Source of the DNA: an uncultured Lachnospiraceae bacterium
GTDB taxonomy: Bacteria; Bacillota; Clostridia; Lachnospirales; Lachnospiraceae
Direction: 5' to 3'
Assembly: GCA_937920345.1 (NCBI GenBank)
Contig: CALGVA010000016.1
Coordinates: 62,001 to 126,000 of the forward strand
DNA length: 64,000 bases
A model generated the notes under the pieces. The model saw only the letters and a program-made list of their open reading frames with translations. It did not search any database and was not told the DNA's origin. Shown here piece by piece: positions 43,825-52,569 of the stretch. Numbering within the stretch: the stretch's first letter is position 1; every line of letters starts with the position of its first letter. The position numbers and the translations under genes were made by a program.

Positions 43825-44607
43825 TTAATCTGACGGCATCTCATTTTTAATCCATGGCGCAATTCCTGCATTCCACAGATTCTCCATATTGACCCTGTCA
43901 CGATAAGTCTCCACCGGCGTCCAGAAGCCTTCATGCTTATATGTCGTAAGCTGCTTTCCCTCCACCAAATTTTTAATCAGAAAACTCTCCAACTCATAAT
44001 TTCCGTTTAAAATACGAAATATTTTTCTGTTGAATGCAAAGAGACAGGCATTTGTCCATGCCTGGTTTTCTTCTGCACTGTTCTGCCGCCCCATAACAAA
44101 TCCTTCAGGACTTATTTCCAGCGACTTGTTACGTCCTGTCGGCCGTGCCACCGCCATCGTTGCAGTCGTCCCCTGCCTTATATGATAATCGTACATCTGT
44201 GACACATTGATATCCGAGAGGCAGTCCCCGTATGTTAAAATGAAATTCTCCTCCTCAATATAGTTTTGAATCTGCGCTACCCGCTGGCCCGTAGCACTAT
44301 ATAAGCCTGTATCGACCACCGTAACTTTCCAGTCCTCCGTGCGGTTCTTATGAACCTCTATCGTATTATCCTGCAGATTAACCGTAATATCTGACTGGTA
44401 AATATAATAATCCATAAAATACTCTTTAATCAGATTAACTTTATACCCGCCGCATATAATAAACTCCTTAAATCCATATTCAGAAAAGCTCTTCATGACA
44501 TGCCACAGCAACGGTTTCCCGCCGATTTCCACCATAGGCTTCGGAATGCCCTCCTGCTCGTTGCTGATCGTACTCCTTGTTCCTCCCGCCAATATAACTA
44601 TCTTCAT
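43825..44607 (-). CDS. Diverged RfbF-like nucleotidyltransferase
   Basis: 260 residues, alignable over its full length with the adjacent RfbF (shared KPMVEIG, LLWHVMK, YIYQSD, ILTYGD). Its nucleotide-binding signature is altered: LAGGTRSTISNEQ where RfbF has LAGGRGSRINEES, with equal spacing to the next motif. The second Gly and the catalytic-type Arg are therefore not in their usual places. The late DGVADVD is also changed to DCLSDIN. It may use another sugar phosphate or have lost activity. The start overlaps the flippase stop by 4 nt. Confidence 0.8.
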   Translation of the reverse strand: MKIVILAGGTRSTISNEQEGIPKPMVEIGGKPLLWHVMKSFSEYGFKEFIICGGYKVNLIKEYFMDYYIYQSDITVNLQDNTIEVHKNRTEDWKVTVVDTGLYSATGQRVAQIQNYIEEENFILTYGDCLSDINVSQMYDYHIRQGTTATMAVARPTGRNKSLEISPEGFVMGRQNSAEENQAWTNACLFAFNRKIFRILNGNYELESFLIKNLVEGKQLTTYKHEGFWTPVETYRDRVNMENLWNAGIAPWIKNEMPSD

Positions 44608-45872
44608 GTTTTATGTCCTTTCAGTTTTGTAACCAGAATGCCTCCATACAGCAGACAAAGCAGCATCATCAATACCGTATAACAGAGCGCGGCTCCTACC
44701 GTCCCGTATCTCGATACAACCGCCGGCAGACTGACAGCTGCCGCGGCTGCAACAATACAGTGGGGCAGCAGCAATGCATTCTGGCAGCGCATGATCGTCA
44801 GAACCACACTTTGATACCCCGACGTTGCCAGAAAGGCACTCGCCAGAAGCAAGATCATCAATTCCCTTTTGTAGCCCGTCAGATCCGTATTATAAAGCAT
44901 CGACAGCACCGGAATCCCCAGCAGATAAGCGCCTGCCATGCAGACCCCCGCGAGCGCTCCTATGATGCTGATCTGTCTTGCGATCCGCTTTCTGAACTTT
45001 CCGATCTGCCCCTGTTCCCATTCAACCGCCATTGGAACCAGCGTGGGCTGATAGATGAAATTATTCAGCAGCCCGATCACAAATACCGGCATCGCCACAA
45101 ACCCGTAGCACGCCTGTATTTCATCCGTCATATACGCATCAATGGCGTATTTAGGCATATTGTTTTCATAAAGCGCTAGAAATGAAATTCCAAACAGCGG
45201 CAGGACTGCTTTCAGAAGCCGTCCGACCTGCCCGAAATCGATCTTATTGCCGATCAGACTTCTAAACCGGTCTTCCTCCCCGCAAAACCTTGGGTATGAT
45301 GTCCATAACAAGATCAGGAACAGCAGCGTGGAAAGAATCACGCAGCCTGTTAAAGTGTCCCGCAGATTCCGGCTGCCGTAAAGCACCACCGGAAAAAGCA
45401 AAAGAATGCCGGTCCATCTCGCACAGAACATCCTCGCACCCGCATACAGTCTGCCTCTTCGCTGATAATATCCCCAGATAACATCTTCCAGCGCCTCAAC
45501 TGCATAAATCATACATACCGCAAAAATGATCCCGATTTTATCGGAACTGTATTCTAACCGTGCCGCCGCATAACCCAGATAGCCGCAGACGGCTGCAATC
45601 ATAAGCAGAACAGTTATGCAGCGGGTCGTTAAATACGTAAAAAATGAAAATCTGTTTTCCACATCCGTCACTTGAAAATTGCGCACACCGAACTTTCCTA
45701 TCGGCAGCATAAGATTGCCTACCGCAAATGCCATTGTCAGCATTCCCGCATCTGTCAATCCTGTTACCCGTGTGACGATCATAGACATAACGACAGCCTC
45801 CGCAGCATTGATCAGCCCGGCGGCGGTATTCCAGATATAATCTTTTCTACGTGGGTTATCCATACGAACCAT
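44604..45872 (-). CDS. Wzx-like polysaccharide flippase (MOP superfamily)
   Basis: 422 residues with twelve or so hydrophobic spans and an MOP-type start (KDYIWNTAAGLINAAEAVVMSMIV region, basic then first span). Such proteins flip lipid-linked repeat units across the membrane. The gene is 32 nt after a GT2 gene and overlaps the RfbF paralogue. No clear ribosome site precedes the ATG at 45872 or the one at 45863, so coupling to the upstream gene is possible. Confidence 0.8.
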   Translation of the reverse strand: MVRMDNPRRKDYIWNTAAGLINAAEAVVMSMIVTRVTGLTDAGMLTMAFAVGNLMLPIGKFGVRNFQVTDVENRFSFFTYLTTRCITVLLMIAAVCGYLGYAAARLEYSSDKIGIIFAVCMIYAVEALEDVIWGYYQRRGRLYAGARMFCARWTGILLLFPVVLYGSRNLRDTLTGCVILSTLLFLILLWTSYPRFCGEEDRFRSLIGNKIDFGQVGRLLKAVLPLFGISFLALYENNMPKYAIDAYMTDEIQACYGFVAMPVFVIGLLNNFIYQPTLVPMAVEWEQGQIGKFRKRIARQISIIGALAGVCMAGAYLLGIPVLSMLYNTDLTGYKRELMILLLASAFLATSGYQSVVLTIMRCQNALLLPHCIVAAAAAVSLPAVVSRYGTVGAALCYTVLMMLLCLLYGGILVTKLKGHKT

Positions 45873-45904
45873 AATTTATACCATTCAAAAAATCAATGAA
45901 TCTT

Positions 45905-46843
45905 TTATTCATCATCAATATTCAGCTTTTCGCTCACGATCACATCCGGCTGCCTCGATACCTTGCGAAGGATTGCACCGACGTACTCGCCCAGAATGCC
46001 CATGAACAAAAGCTGCACGGAACCCAGAAACAGCAGACCGATCAGCACAGGCGCCATACCCGCCGGAAATCTGTACCACAAAGTCAATTTCATAATGAGA
46101 TAGAAAACGCCCAGCATAAAACTGACGACAGACATACAAAATCCGGCGACCGTCATCAGCCGAAGCGGCGCCGTCGATGTATTCACAAGGCTGTTCAGTG
46201 CAAAGTTCAGATAGCGCCATACGTTGTAGCTGGATCTGCCGCTGCGCCTCTTCTCCTGCACGTACTGAATCAGTTTTATCTCGTATCCCATATCAGCCAG
46301 CGCATTTCTCAGTACAATATCTTCGTCTATCTTGAGAATCTCTTCCAGCACCTCTCTGTCATATAACATAATACCCGACATATGTTGATACTGAGGGACA
46401 TCGGAAAAGGCATTCATAATTTTATAATAGACATGCCTTAAAAAGTACTTGATCTTTCCCTCTTTGGAGCCTGTCTTCTGTCCCGCTACTATCTTATACC
46501 CCTGTTCCCAGTATTTGATAAACTCCGGAATCAGTTCCGGCGGCTCCTGAAAATCACAGGCTATATTGAGAATGACATCTCCGGTACAATATCCAAAACG
46601 CATCCGCCGTCCGCGGCCGCCGGAACCATAATTTCTGTTAAGCATAAGAACCTTGATATGCTTGTCCTCCGCCGCCAGTTCGCGAAGCCTTTCCTTGGAA
46701 TTGTCAGTCGAACAATTATCCCTAAAAAGTATCTCATAATCATAATCCAGCGTCTGCATGATCTCCGTAAGCGCTTCCGCCATCGGCTTTACATTATCTT
46801 CTTCATTATAACAGGGTACGTTGATTGATATCCTTTTCCTCAT
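45905..46843 (-). CDS. GtrB-like GT2 glycosyltransferase
   Basis: 312 residues. ISINVPCYNEEDN, FRDNCSTDNS and NIACDFQEPPE (in place of the usual D-x-D) form the GT-A domain, and EKRRSGRSSYN precedes two C-terminal spans (about 228-290). The final stretch EYVGAILRKVSRQP is typical of GtrB/ArnC-like enzymes. AAGGG lies 8 nt before the ATG at 46843. It is the first gene of the operon running through the flippase and CDP-sugar genes. Confidence 0.85.
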   Translation of the reverse strand: MRKRISINVPCYNEEDNVKPMAEALTEIMQTLDYDYEILFRDNCSTDNSKERLRELAAEDKHIKVLMLNRNYGSGGRGRRMRFGYCTGDVILNIACDFQEPPELIPEFIKYWEQGYKIVAGQKTGSKEGKIKYFLRHVYYKIMNAFSDVPQYQHMSGIMLYDREVLEEILKIDEDIVLRNALADMGYEIKLIQYVQEKRRSGRSSYNVWRYLNFALNSLVNTSTAPLRLMTVAGFCMSVVSFMLGVFYLIMKLTLWYRFPAGMAPVLIGLLFLGSVQLLFMGILGEYVGAILRKVSRQPDVIVSEKLNIDDE

Positions 46844-46920
46844 TTCTCTGTCCCTTTCAGCATATGCGCAACCCGCCATGCATGATTTACCTTATAATAA
46901 AAACTTTTCGACATAATATT

Positions 46921-46949
46921 ATAATACCCAGCCTTTTCCATATTTTCAA
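46921..46949 (-). promoter_or_regulatory. Promoter of the GT2-flippase-CDP-sugar operon
   Basis: On the minus strand TTGAAA (46949-46944), a 17-nt spacer, TATTAT (46926-46921). Confidence 0.55.
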
Positions 46950-46982
46950 GCCTTTTATATTTATGCCCCGGCCTGCCCGGTC

Positions 46983-47978
46983 TTATAAGGCGTAACAGCT
47001 GTCCCGCTCTATAACTCTGCAGGGAAATTCGACCCGCAGATACTCACTATGCTTATGTTGAATCCTGTCCATAAGCACGGTAACTGCCATCCGTCCCATT
47101 TCCTCCTTCGGTATATCCACCGTCGTGAGAAAAGGCATCACGGTCATGGACTGCGCAATATTATCAATCGCAATGACAGACAATTCCCGCCGCTTTGTCT
47201 GATTCCTGGAAGCAATGTCGGCCAGCGCCTGCATAGCCCCTAATGCAGAGATATCGTTTGCACAGAGCACAGCTGTCATATCCCTCTGCTGCAGCTCTGT
47301 CATGGCGTGATAGCCGCTCTCATAGGTCTGGTCGGTAGAGTAAATATAATGATAATTAATCGGAATATTTTGTTTGATCAGTGTTTCACAATATCCGACA
47401 TATCGCGCCTCGAAGGAGCAGTCTCCGATATAACCGATTTTCCGGTGTCCCAATGACAGCAGATATTCCATTGCTTTCACAGCCGCAGTCTTCCCGTTAC
47501 AAATGATCTCATCCATCTTATAATCCGTAGGGTTTCTGTCTACGCCTACGACATTGCGGGTATAATGTCTTAAACGGGTCAGGAACTCATCCGAACACCG
47601 TCCCAGTATAATTATGCCGTCCGTTTCTTCCAAGGCAGAAAAGTCCACATCCCCGGCGTTTGTAACCGACTGCAATGTACAGGAATTAGCAAGCAGACTC
47701 GCTTCAATGCTCTGAAACAGTTCACGGAAAAAAGGATCTTTATCCAGAAAACCGATCCGCGTCAATATAACCGTAATCTTATAGCTTCTCGCAGCTTCCT
47801 GCCTGCCCATCTTCAAACTGCGTGCCGCTGTATTCGGAACATAATGCAAAGTATGTGCCGCTTCCCAGATCTTCTCTTTGAGTTCGGAAGAAGCACAGGT
47901 CGGCACGGTGTTATTTAACACCCGCGACACGGTAGACGGGGAAACCCCGACCATTTCAGCAATTTTCTTTAATGACAT
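46983..47978 (-). CDS. LacI-family regulator, probably of sulfate uptake
   Basis: 331 residues. The N-terminal HTH is MSLKKIAEMVGVSPSTVSRVLNN (standard LacI form), followed by a periplasmic-binding-protein-like effector domain with GVDRNPTD and KIGYIGDCS. AGAGG lies 5 nt before the ATG. It is divergent from the sulfate transporter operon, and a perfect LacI-type palindrome lies between them. LacI regulators mostly sense sugars, so the effector here is an open question. It may also control itself. Confidence 0.88.
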   Translation of the reverse strand: MSLKKIAEMVGVSPSTVSRVLNNTVPTCASSELKEKIWEAAHTLHYVPNTAARSLKMGRQEAARSYKITVILTRIGFLDKDPFFRELFQSIEASLLANSCTLQSVTNAGDVDFSALEETDGIIILGRCSDEFLTRLRHYTRNVVGVDRNPTDYKMDEIICNGKTAAVKAMEYLLSLGHRKIGYIGDCSFEARYVGYCETLIKQNIPINYHYIYSTDQTYESGYHAMTELQQRDMTAVLCANDISALGAMQALADIASRNQTKRRELSVIAIDNIAQSMTVMPFLTTVDIPKEEMGRMAVTVLMDRIQHKHSEYLRVEFPCRVIERDSCYAL

Positions 47979-48006
47979 GATTACCTCTTTTCATGCTGGA
48001 TTATGA

Positions 48007-48020
48007 AGCAAACGTTTGCT
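48007..48020. promoter_or_regulatory. LacI-family operator O1
   Basis: AGCAAACGTTTGCT is a perfect 14-bp palindrome with the central CG typical of LacI-family sites. It ends 10 nt upstream of the -35 box of the sulfate operon and lies in the promoter region of the lacI-type gene. Confidence 0.85.
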
Positions 48021-48030
48021 AATAATTTGG

Positions 48031-48059
48031 TTGCATTTATTTTTCCATGCGCATATACT
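48031..48059 (+). promoter_or_regulatory. Promoter of the sulfate transport operon
   Basis: TTGCAT (48031-48036), a 17-nt spacer, TATACT (48054-48059). It leaves a leader of about 80 nt and sits between operators O1 and O2. Confidence 0.65.
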
Positions 48060-48146
48060 GTTCCTAAACAATTATAGCAAATACGCCAGGGAATGCAACC
48101 TTATTATAAGCATTTCAATAAAATCAGAAGGGGAGAGAATTAAAAA

Positions 48147-49184
48147 ATGAAAAAGTTTAAAGAAAACGTTTGCTTATCTGTATTATCTTGCTGCATGATT
48201 GCAGGCATGCTCGCAGGGTGCGGAAATGCTTCCGGCAGCACCGCCAACGACGGTGACTCTGTAGAATTACTGAATGTATCCTACGACCCGACCAGAGAAT
48301 TTTATGCGGCCTATAATGAAATGTTCGGTGCATACTGGAGCGAAAAGACCGGGCAGGATGTGACAGTAACACAATCCCACGGCGGTTCCGGTTCGCAGGC
48401 GCGTTCTGTCATAGAGGGAAACGAGGCCGATGTCGTGACGCTTGCGCTCGCCCACGACGTCACCGCGATTCAGGAGGCAGGTCTGATCTCAGACGGATGG
48501 GCAGACGAATTTGACAAAGACAGTTCTCCCTATACATCCACGATTGTTTTTCTGGTGCACAAAGGGAATGAAAAAAACATTAAAGACTGGAACGATCTGA
48601 TCAGAGATGACGTGGATGTGATAACCCCCAATCCCAAAACATCCGGCGCCGCATGCTGGAGCTTTCTCGCAGCGTGGGCGTACCAGCAGGAACAGGACGG
48701 ACAGGATACGGCTGCAACACAGGAGTTTATGAAAAAATTATATCAGAACGTACTGGTTCTGGACTCCGGCGCCAGAGGTTCGACGAATACGTTTGTGGAA
48801 AACGGTCAGGGTGATGTGCTGATTGCATGGGAAAATGAAGCGTACCTTTCCATGCAGGAATACCCCGATCAGTATGAAATTATAACCCCCAGTATAAGCA
48901 TACTGGCACAGCCTTCTGTCGCAGTAGTGGACGACAATGCAGAAGCTCACGGTACACAGGATGCAGCCGCCGCCTATCTGGAATACTTATACAGCGATGA
49001 GGCGCAAAGACTGGCAGGACAGAATTACTACCGTCCTTCAAACGAAACCATCCTGCAGGAGTTCTCGGATCAGTTCGATCTTGAGATGAATCTCGTCACC
49101 ATAGAAGATTTCGGCGGATGGGATGAAGCGTACAAAACTTTCTTTGAAGACGGCGCCGTTTTTGATCAGATATACGCCGAGTAG
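48147..49184 (+). CDS. sbp: Sulfate-binding lipoprotein of the ABC importer
   Basis: 345 residues. A lipoprotein signal with lipobox LAGC (Cys25) is followed by the Sbp fold: LLNVSYDPTREFY at the start of the mature domain, QSHGGSGSQARSV for the oxyanion loop, TPNPKTSGAACW and ENEAYLS. These are the motifs of sulfate/thiosulfate binding proteins. It is the first gene of the operon. The early codons overlap operator O2. Confidence 0.93.
   Translation: MKKFKENVCLSVLSCCMIAGMLAGCGNASGSTANDGDSVELLNVSYDPTREFYAAYNEMFGAYWSEKTGQDVTVTQSHGGSGSQARSVIEGNEADVVTLALAHDVTAIQEAGLISDGWADEFDKDSSPYTSTIVFLVHKGNEKNIKDWNDLIRDDVDVITPNPKTSGAACWSFLAAWAYQQEQDGQDTAATQEFMKKLYQNVLVLDSGARGSTNTFVENGQGDVLIAWENEAYLSMQEYPDQYEIITPSISILAQPSVAVVDDNAEAHGTQDAAAAYLEYLYSDEAQRLAGQNYYRPSNETILQEFSDQFDLEMNLVTIEDFGGWDEAYKTFFEDGAVFDQIYAE
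48161..48174. promoter_or_regulatory. LacI-family operator O2 inside the first codons
   Basis: AGAAAACGTTTGCT matches O1 at 13 of 14 positions and lies in codons 5-10 of the binding-protein gene. The two centres are 154 bp apart with the promoter between them, which would suit repression by DNA looping. Confidence 0.65.
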
Positions 49185-49219
49185 AAAAGTGAATCTGTAA
49201 GAAAGGACCTTCGATATAC

Positions 49220-50071
49220 ATGGAACAACAGATTGTTAAAGTTAAAAATAAAAGAGGCGTCAGAGTCATTCCAGGATTCGGGTTTTCCATGGGTATAACG
49301 CTCTTTATGCTGAGCGTTCTGGTGCTGATTCCTTTGGCCTCCATATTGATCAGCACTGCGCGGCTTGACTTTAAAGAATTTATTACTATCGTCACCTCGC
49401 GCCAGATCGTATCCGGTTATGTAGTCAGTCTTTCCTGTTCTTTTATTGCGGCGCTGGTCAATGTCGTATTCGGACTTATGCTTGCCTGGGTGATCGTCCG
49501 CTATGACTTTCCGGGCAGGCGCCTGATGGACGGACTGATTGAACTGCCCTTTGCGCTGCCAACCGCAGTGGCAGGCATTTCCCTTACCTATCTCTATTCT
49601 GATCAGGGATGGATCGGCTCTGTTTTTGCAAAAGCCGGAATTAAAATTGCATACACACGCATCGGCATTACAATCGCCATGATATTTGTAGGCATTCCCT
49701 TCGTGGTAAGATCCCTTCAGCCCGTACTTGAAAAACTTGACCGGCAGTATGAAGAGGCCGCGCATATGCTTGGTGCAGGCAGAGTTTATACCTTTTTCCG
49801 GGTCATCCTGCCCGAATTATTTCCCGCGCTGCTTGCCGGTTTCGGCCTTGCCTTCGCACGGGGAATCGGAGAATACGGAAGCGTAGTATTTATTGCCGGT
49901 AATATACCTTATAAAACCCAGATCGCACCTCTGCTGATCATGACGAAGCTGGAACAGTATAAGTACGCTGATGCCACCGCATGCGCACTGGTGTTGTTGT
50001 TAATATCCTTCCTGCTTATGCTGTTGATCAGTTCCATACAGCTTCATATGCAGAAGTTCAGCAAGTGCTGA
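49220..50071 (+). CDS. cysT: Sulfate ABC transporter permease CysT
   Basis: 283 residues, six spans. LPFALPTAVAGISL and the EAA loop (EEAAHMLGAGRVYTFFRVILPEL) are as in CysT/CysU. It forms the membrane channel with CysW and lies 35 nt after the binding protein gene. AAAGGA precedes the ATG by 12 nt. Confidence 0.93.
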   Translation: MEQQIVKVKNKRGVRVIPGFGFSMGITLFMLSVLVLIPLASILISTARLDFKEFITIVTSRQIVSGYVVSLSCSFIAALVNVVFGLMLAWVIVRYDFPGRRLMDGLIELPFALPTAVAGISLTYLYSDQGWIGSVFAKAGIKIAYTRIGITIAMIFVGIPFVVRSLQPVLEKLDRQYEEAAHMLGAGRVYTFFRVILPELFPALLAGFGLAFARGIGEYGSVVFIAGNIPYKTQIAPLLIMTKLEQYKYADATACALVLLLISFLLMLLISSIQLHMQKFSKC

Positions 50072-50124
50072 TATTCACACTGTACAGCAAACCTGAAGAC
50101 TGATGGAAAGGCGTGGTTATAAAC

Positions 50125-51012
50125 ATGGCAAAAGAGATCAACCAAAAATATGAACAGGATGTCGTCGGAGATGGCATCAGTTCCATTCAAAAAGTAATCG
50201 AGCCGCATAAAAACGAGTCGAACCATATTGTAAAATATGTTTTAATAGGCGCATGCGCTCTGTTTCTGTTCATCATGCTGATACTGCCCCTGGCCGTAGT
50301 GGTCATGAATGCTTTCAGAGAAGGCTGGGCGGCTTACCAGGAGGCTGTTTTTGATGAATATACGATCAAGGCACTACAGCTTACTTTACTGGCAACAGTA
50401 TCTGCCGTAGCCGTTAATACGGTATTCGGAGTCGTCGCCTCATATCTGGTGTCGAAATTTTATTTCAGAGGGCGCCAGCTGCTGTCCGCATTAATAGACA
50501 TTCCGTTCTCGATCTCACCGGTCATAGCCGGTCTGATCTTCATATTGACCTTCGGAAATGTAGGCTGGATGGGAGATTTTCTGAAAGCCCACGGCATCAA
50601 AATCGTATTTGCGGTACCGGGAATCATTCTGGCAACGATATTTGTCACATTCCCTTTTGTTTTCCGCGAACTGCTGCCTGTTCTCAATGCGCAGGGTAAA
50701 GACGAAGAAGAGGCGGCCGCTCTGATGGGCGCAAACGGATTTACCATCTTCCGCAAAATTACCTTCCCCCATATTAAATGGGCACTGCTCTACGGCATCG
50801 TACTGTGCACAGCCCGCGCGATGGGAGAATTCGGCGCCGTATCCGTTATTTCCGGCCACCTGAGGGGCAAAACAAACACACTGCCTCTGCATGTAGAGAT
50901 ACTTTACAATGAGTTTAATACCACCGCCGCTTTTGCGGTTTCATCCTTGCTGGTAATACTGGCGGTACTGATCCTGATCGCCAGAAATCTGATTGAATGG
51001 AAGAGAAAATAG
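50125..51012 (+). CDS. cysW: Sulfate ABC transporter permease CysW
   Basis: 295 residues, six spans after an unusually long cytoplasmic N-terminus of ~35 residues. IDIPFSISPVIAGLIF and the EAA loop (EEEAAALMGANGFTIFRKITFPHI region) are CysW-like. The ATG at 50125 is preceded by AAAGG at 13 nt; a GTG at 50113 is in frame but too close to the ribosome site. The start region matches that of gtrA at the other end of the window. Confidence 0.92.
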   Translation: MAKEINQKYEQDVVGDGISSIQKVIEPHKNESNHIVKYVLIGACALFLFIMLILPLAVVVMNAFREGWAAYQEAVFDEYTIKALQLTLLATVSAVAVNTVFGVVASYLVSKFYFRGRQLLSALIDIPFSISPVIAGLIFILTFGNVGWMGDFLKAHGIKIVFAVPGIILATIFVTFPFVFRELLPVLNAQGKDEEEAAALMGANGFTIFRKITFPHIKWALLYGIVLCTARAMGEFGAVSVISGHLRGKTNTLPLHVEILYNEFNTTAAFAVSSLLVILAVLILIARNLIEWKRK

Positions 51013-51028
51013 AAAAGAGGGCAATCAT

Positions 51029-51760
51029 ATGTATCTGGAAATGAAAAATATCTATAAGACTTTTGACGGTTTTCATGCCTCTAACGATGTAAATTTCAGT
51101 GTGGAAAAAGGTGATCTCGCCGCTCTGCTCGGTCCCAGCGGCAGCGGTAAAACAACCATTCTGCGAATGATCGCCGGGCTGGACACACCCGACTCCGGTG
51201 ATATTATCATCAATAATGTGAAGGTTAATTCCCTGCCGGGCAACAAACGCGGGATCGGCTTTGTGTTTCAAAACTATGCCCTCTTCCGCTATATGACAGT
51301 GGCTGATAACATCGCCTTCGGTCTGGAAGTACAAAAGAAAAGCAAGCATGAGATCAAAGAACGTGTAGAAGAGCTTCTGGAACTCATCTCCATGCAGGAT
51401 CTGGGAAAACGTTACCCGCATCAGCTCTCCGGCGGACAGCGCCAGCGCGTGGCTTTCGCCAGAGCGCTTGCTCCAAACCCGCTGCTTCTGCTCTTAGACG
51501 AGCCCTTTGCCGCCATCGACGCAAAAGTACGCCGCGAACTGCGCACCTGGCTCAAAGAGATGATCGAACGGGTCGGCATCACCAGTATATTCGTGACGCA
51601 TGACCAGGAAGAAGCCATGGAGGTAGCCGACACCATTATAGTCACGAACGAAGGCCGCGTAGAACAGATCGGAACCCCCGAAGAAATCTGTCTCCATCCT
51701 CAGACAGATTTCGTTGCGGATTTCATTGACGCAAAACGCTATAAAACGATGGTCCTATAA
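51029..51760 (+). CDS. cysA: Sulfate ABC transporter ATPase CysA (short form)
   Basis: 243 residues. Walker A GPSGSGKTT, signature LSGGQRQR, Walker B LLLLLDEP and the switch His in FVTHDQEEA are intact. It ends soon after FVADFIDA, so the C-terminal regulatory domain found in ~350-residue CysA proteins is missing. The gene overlaps the convergent cysQ by 6 nt. It powers uptake of sulfate or thiosulfate. Confidence 0.93.
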   Translation: MYLEMKNIYKTFDGFHASNDVNFSVEKGDLAALLGPSGSGKTTILRMIAGLDTPDSGDIIINNVKVNSLPGNKRGIGFVFQNYALFRYMTVADNIAFGLEVQKKSKHEIKERVEELLELISMQDLGKRYPHQLSGGQRQRVAFARALAPNPLLLLLDEPFAAIDAKVRRELRTWLKEMIERVGITSIFVTHDQEEAMEVADTIIVTNEGRVEQIGTPEEICLHPQTDFVADFIDAKRYKTMVL

Positions 51761-52534
51761 CAGATTTTCCATGCGATTCAGGATATAAAATCCTTTCGCA
51801 TTCAGTGAATCTTCCCGGTTATAAAGCATCGGTGTATTGTCCATCTGGCGGAAAATACCGCCCGCTTCTTCTACAATACACTGCATGGCTGCCGTATCCC
51901 ACTCCATGGTCGGATTGTGGCGGTAATAGATTTCCGCATCTCCTCTGGCGACCAGACACCCTTTCAGGGAGCTTCCGATCTTAACGAGATTTTTGAACTG
52001 GTATTTCTGGATCAGGTCATCCATCTCCTTACACCCGTGCGAACTGCTCATGACAACACGAAAATCTGATGTCTCCGTGCAGTCGGATACATGCAGTCTC
52101 GTCACGTTACGCGCGGCATCCTCCAGATATGCGCCGTCGTTTTTGCTGGCATAATACAGTTCTTCCGTAACAGGAACGTAGATCACGCCCATGACGGTTT
52201 CATGCCGGTATGCCAGCGCGATATTTACCGTAAACTGACCGTTTCGCTTCAGAAATTCCTTCGTGCCGTCAAGGGGATCAACCACAAAGCACAGATCGTT
52301 ATCAAGCCGCTCACGATTATCCTTTTCCTCTTCCGAAAGAATGGCATGCCCCGGGAACTCTCTTCTCAGCGCTTCTACAATAATCGCATTGGATGCCTTA
52401 TCAGCGATCGTCAACGGCGAGTTACCTTCTTTATACTCTACCTGCAGATCAGTATTTTCATTATAAATCCGCAGGATTTCGCGCCCCGCCTCCACAGCGG
52501 CTCTCTTTGCAACTTCTAATTCCTTATCCCACAT
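51755..52534 (-). CDS. cysQ: 3'(2'),5'-bisphosphate nucleotidase
   Basis: 259 residues of the inositol-phosphatase superfamily: LSEEEKDN (first metal ligands), VVDPLDGTKEFLKR and NPTMEWDTAAMQCIVEEAGG are the ordered motifs of CysQ. It splits PAP, the inhibitory by-product of PAPS-dependent sulfotransfer, into AMP and phosphate. It is the last gene of the sulfation operon, 35 nt after cysNC. GGAGGAGG lies 5 nt before the ATG at 52534. Confidence 0.93.
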   Translation of the reverse strand: MWDKELEVAKRAAVEAGREILRIYNENTDLQVEYKEGNSPLTIADKASNAIIVEALRREFPGHAILSEEEKDNRERLDNDLCFVVDPLDGTKEFLKRNGQFTVNIALAYRHETVMGVIYVPVTEELYYASKNDGAYLEDAARNVTRLHVSDCTETSDFRVVMSSSHGCKEMDDLIQKYQFKNLVKIGSSLKGCLVARGDAEIYYRHNPTMEWDTAAMQCIVEEAGGIFRQMDNTPMLYNREDSLNAKGFYILNRMENLL

Positions 52535-52569
52535 AACTTCCTCCTCCGACCGGCAATAATCCTGTCTTT

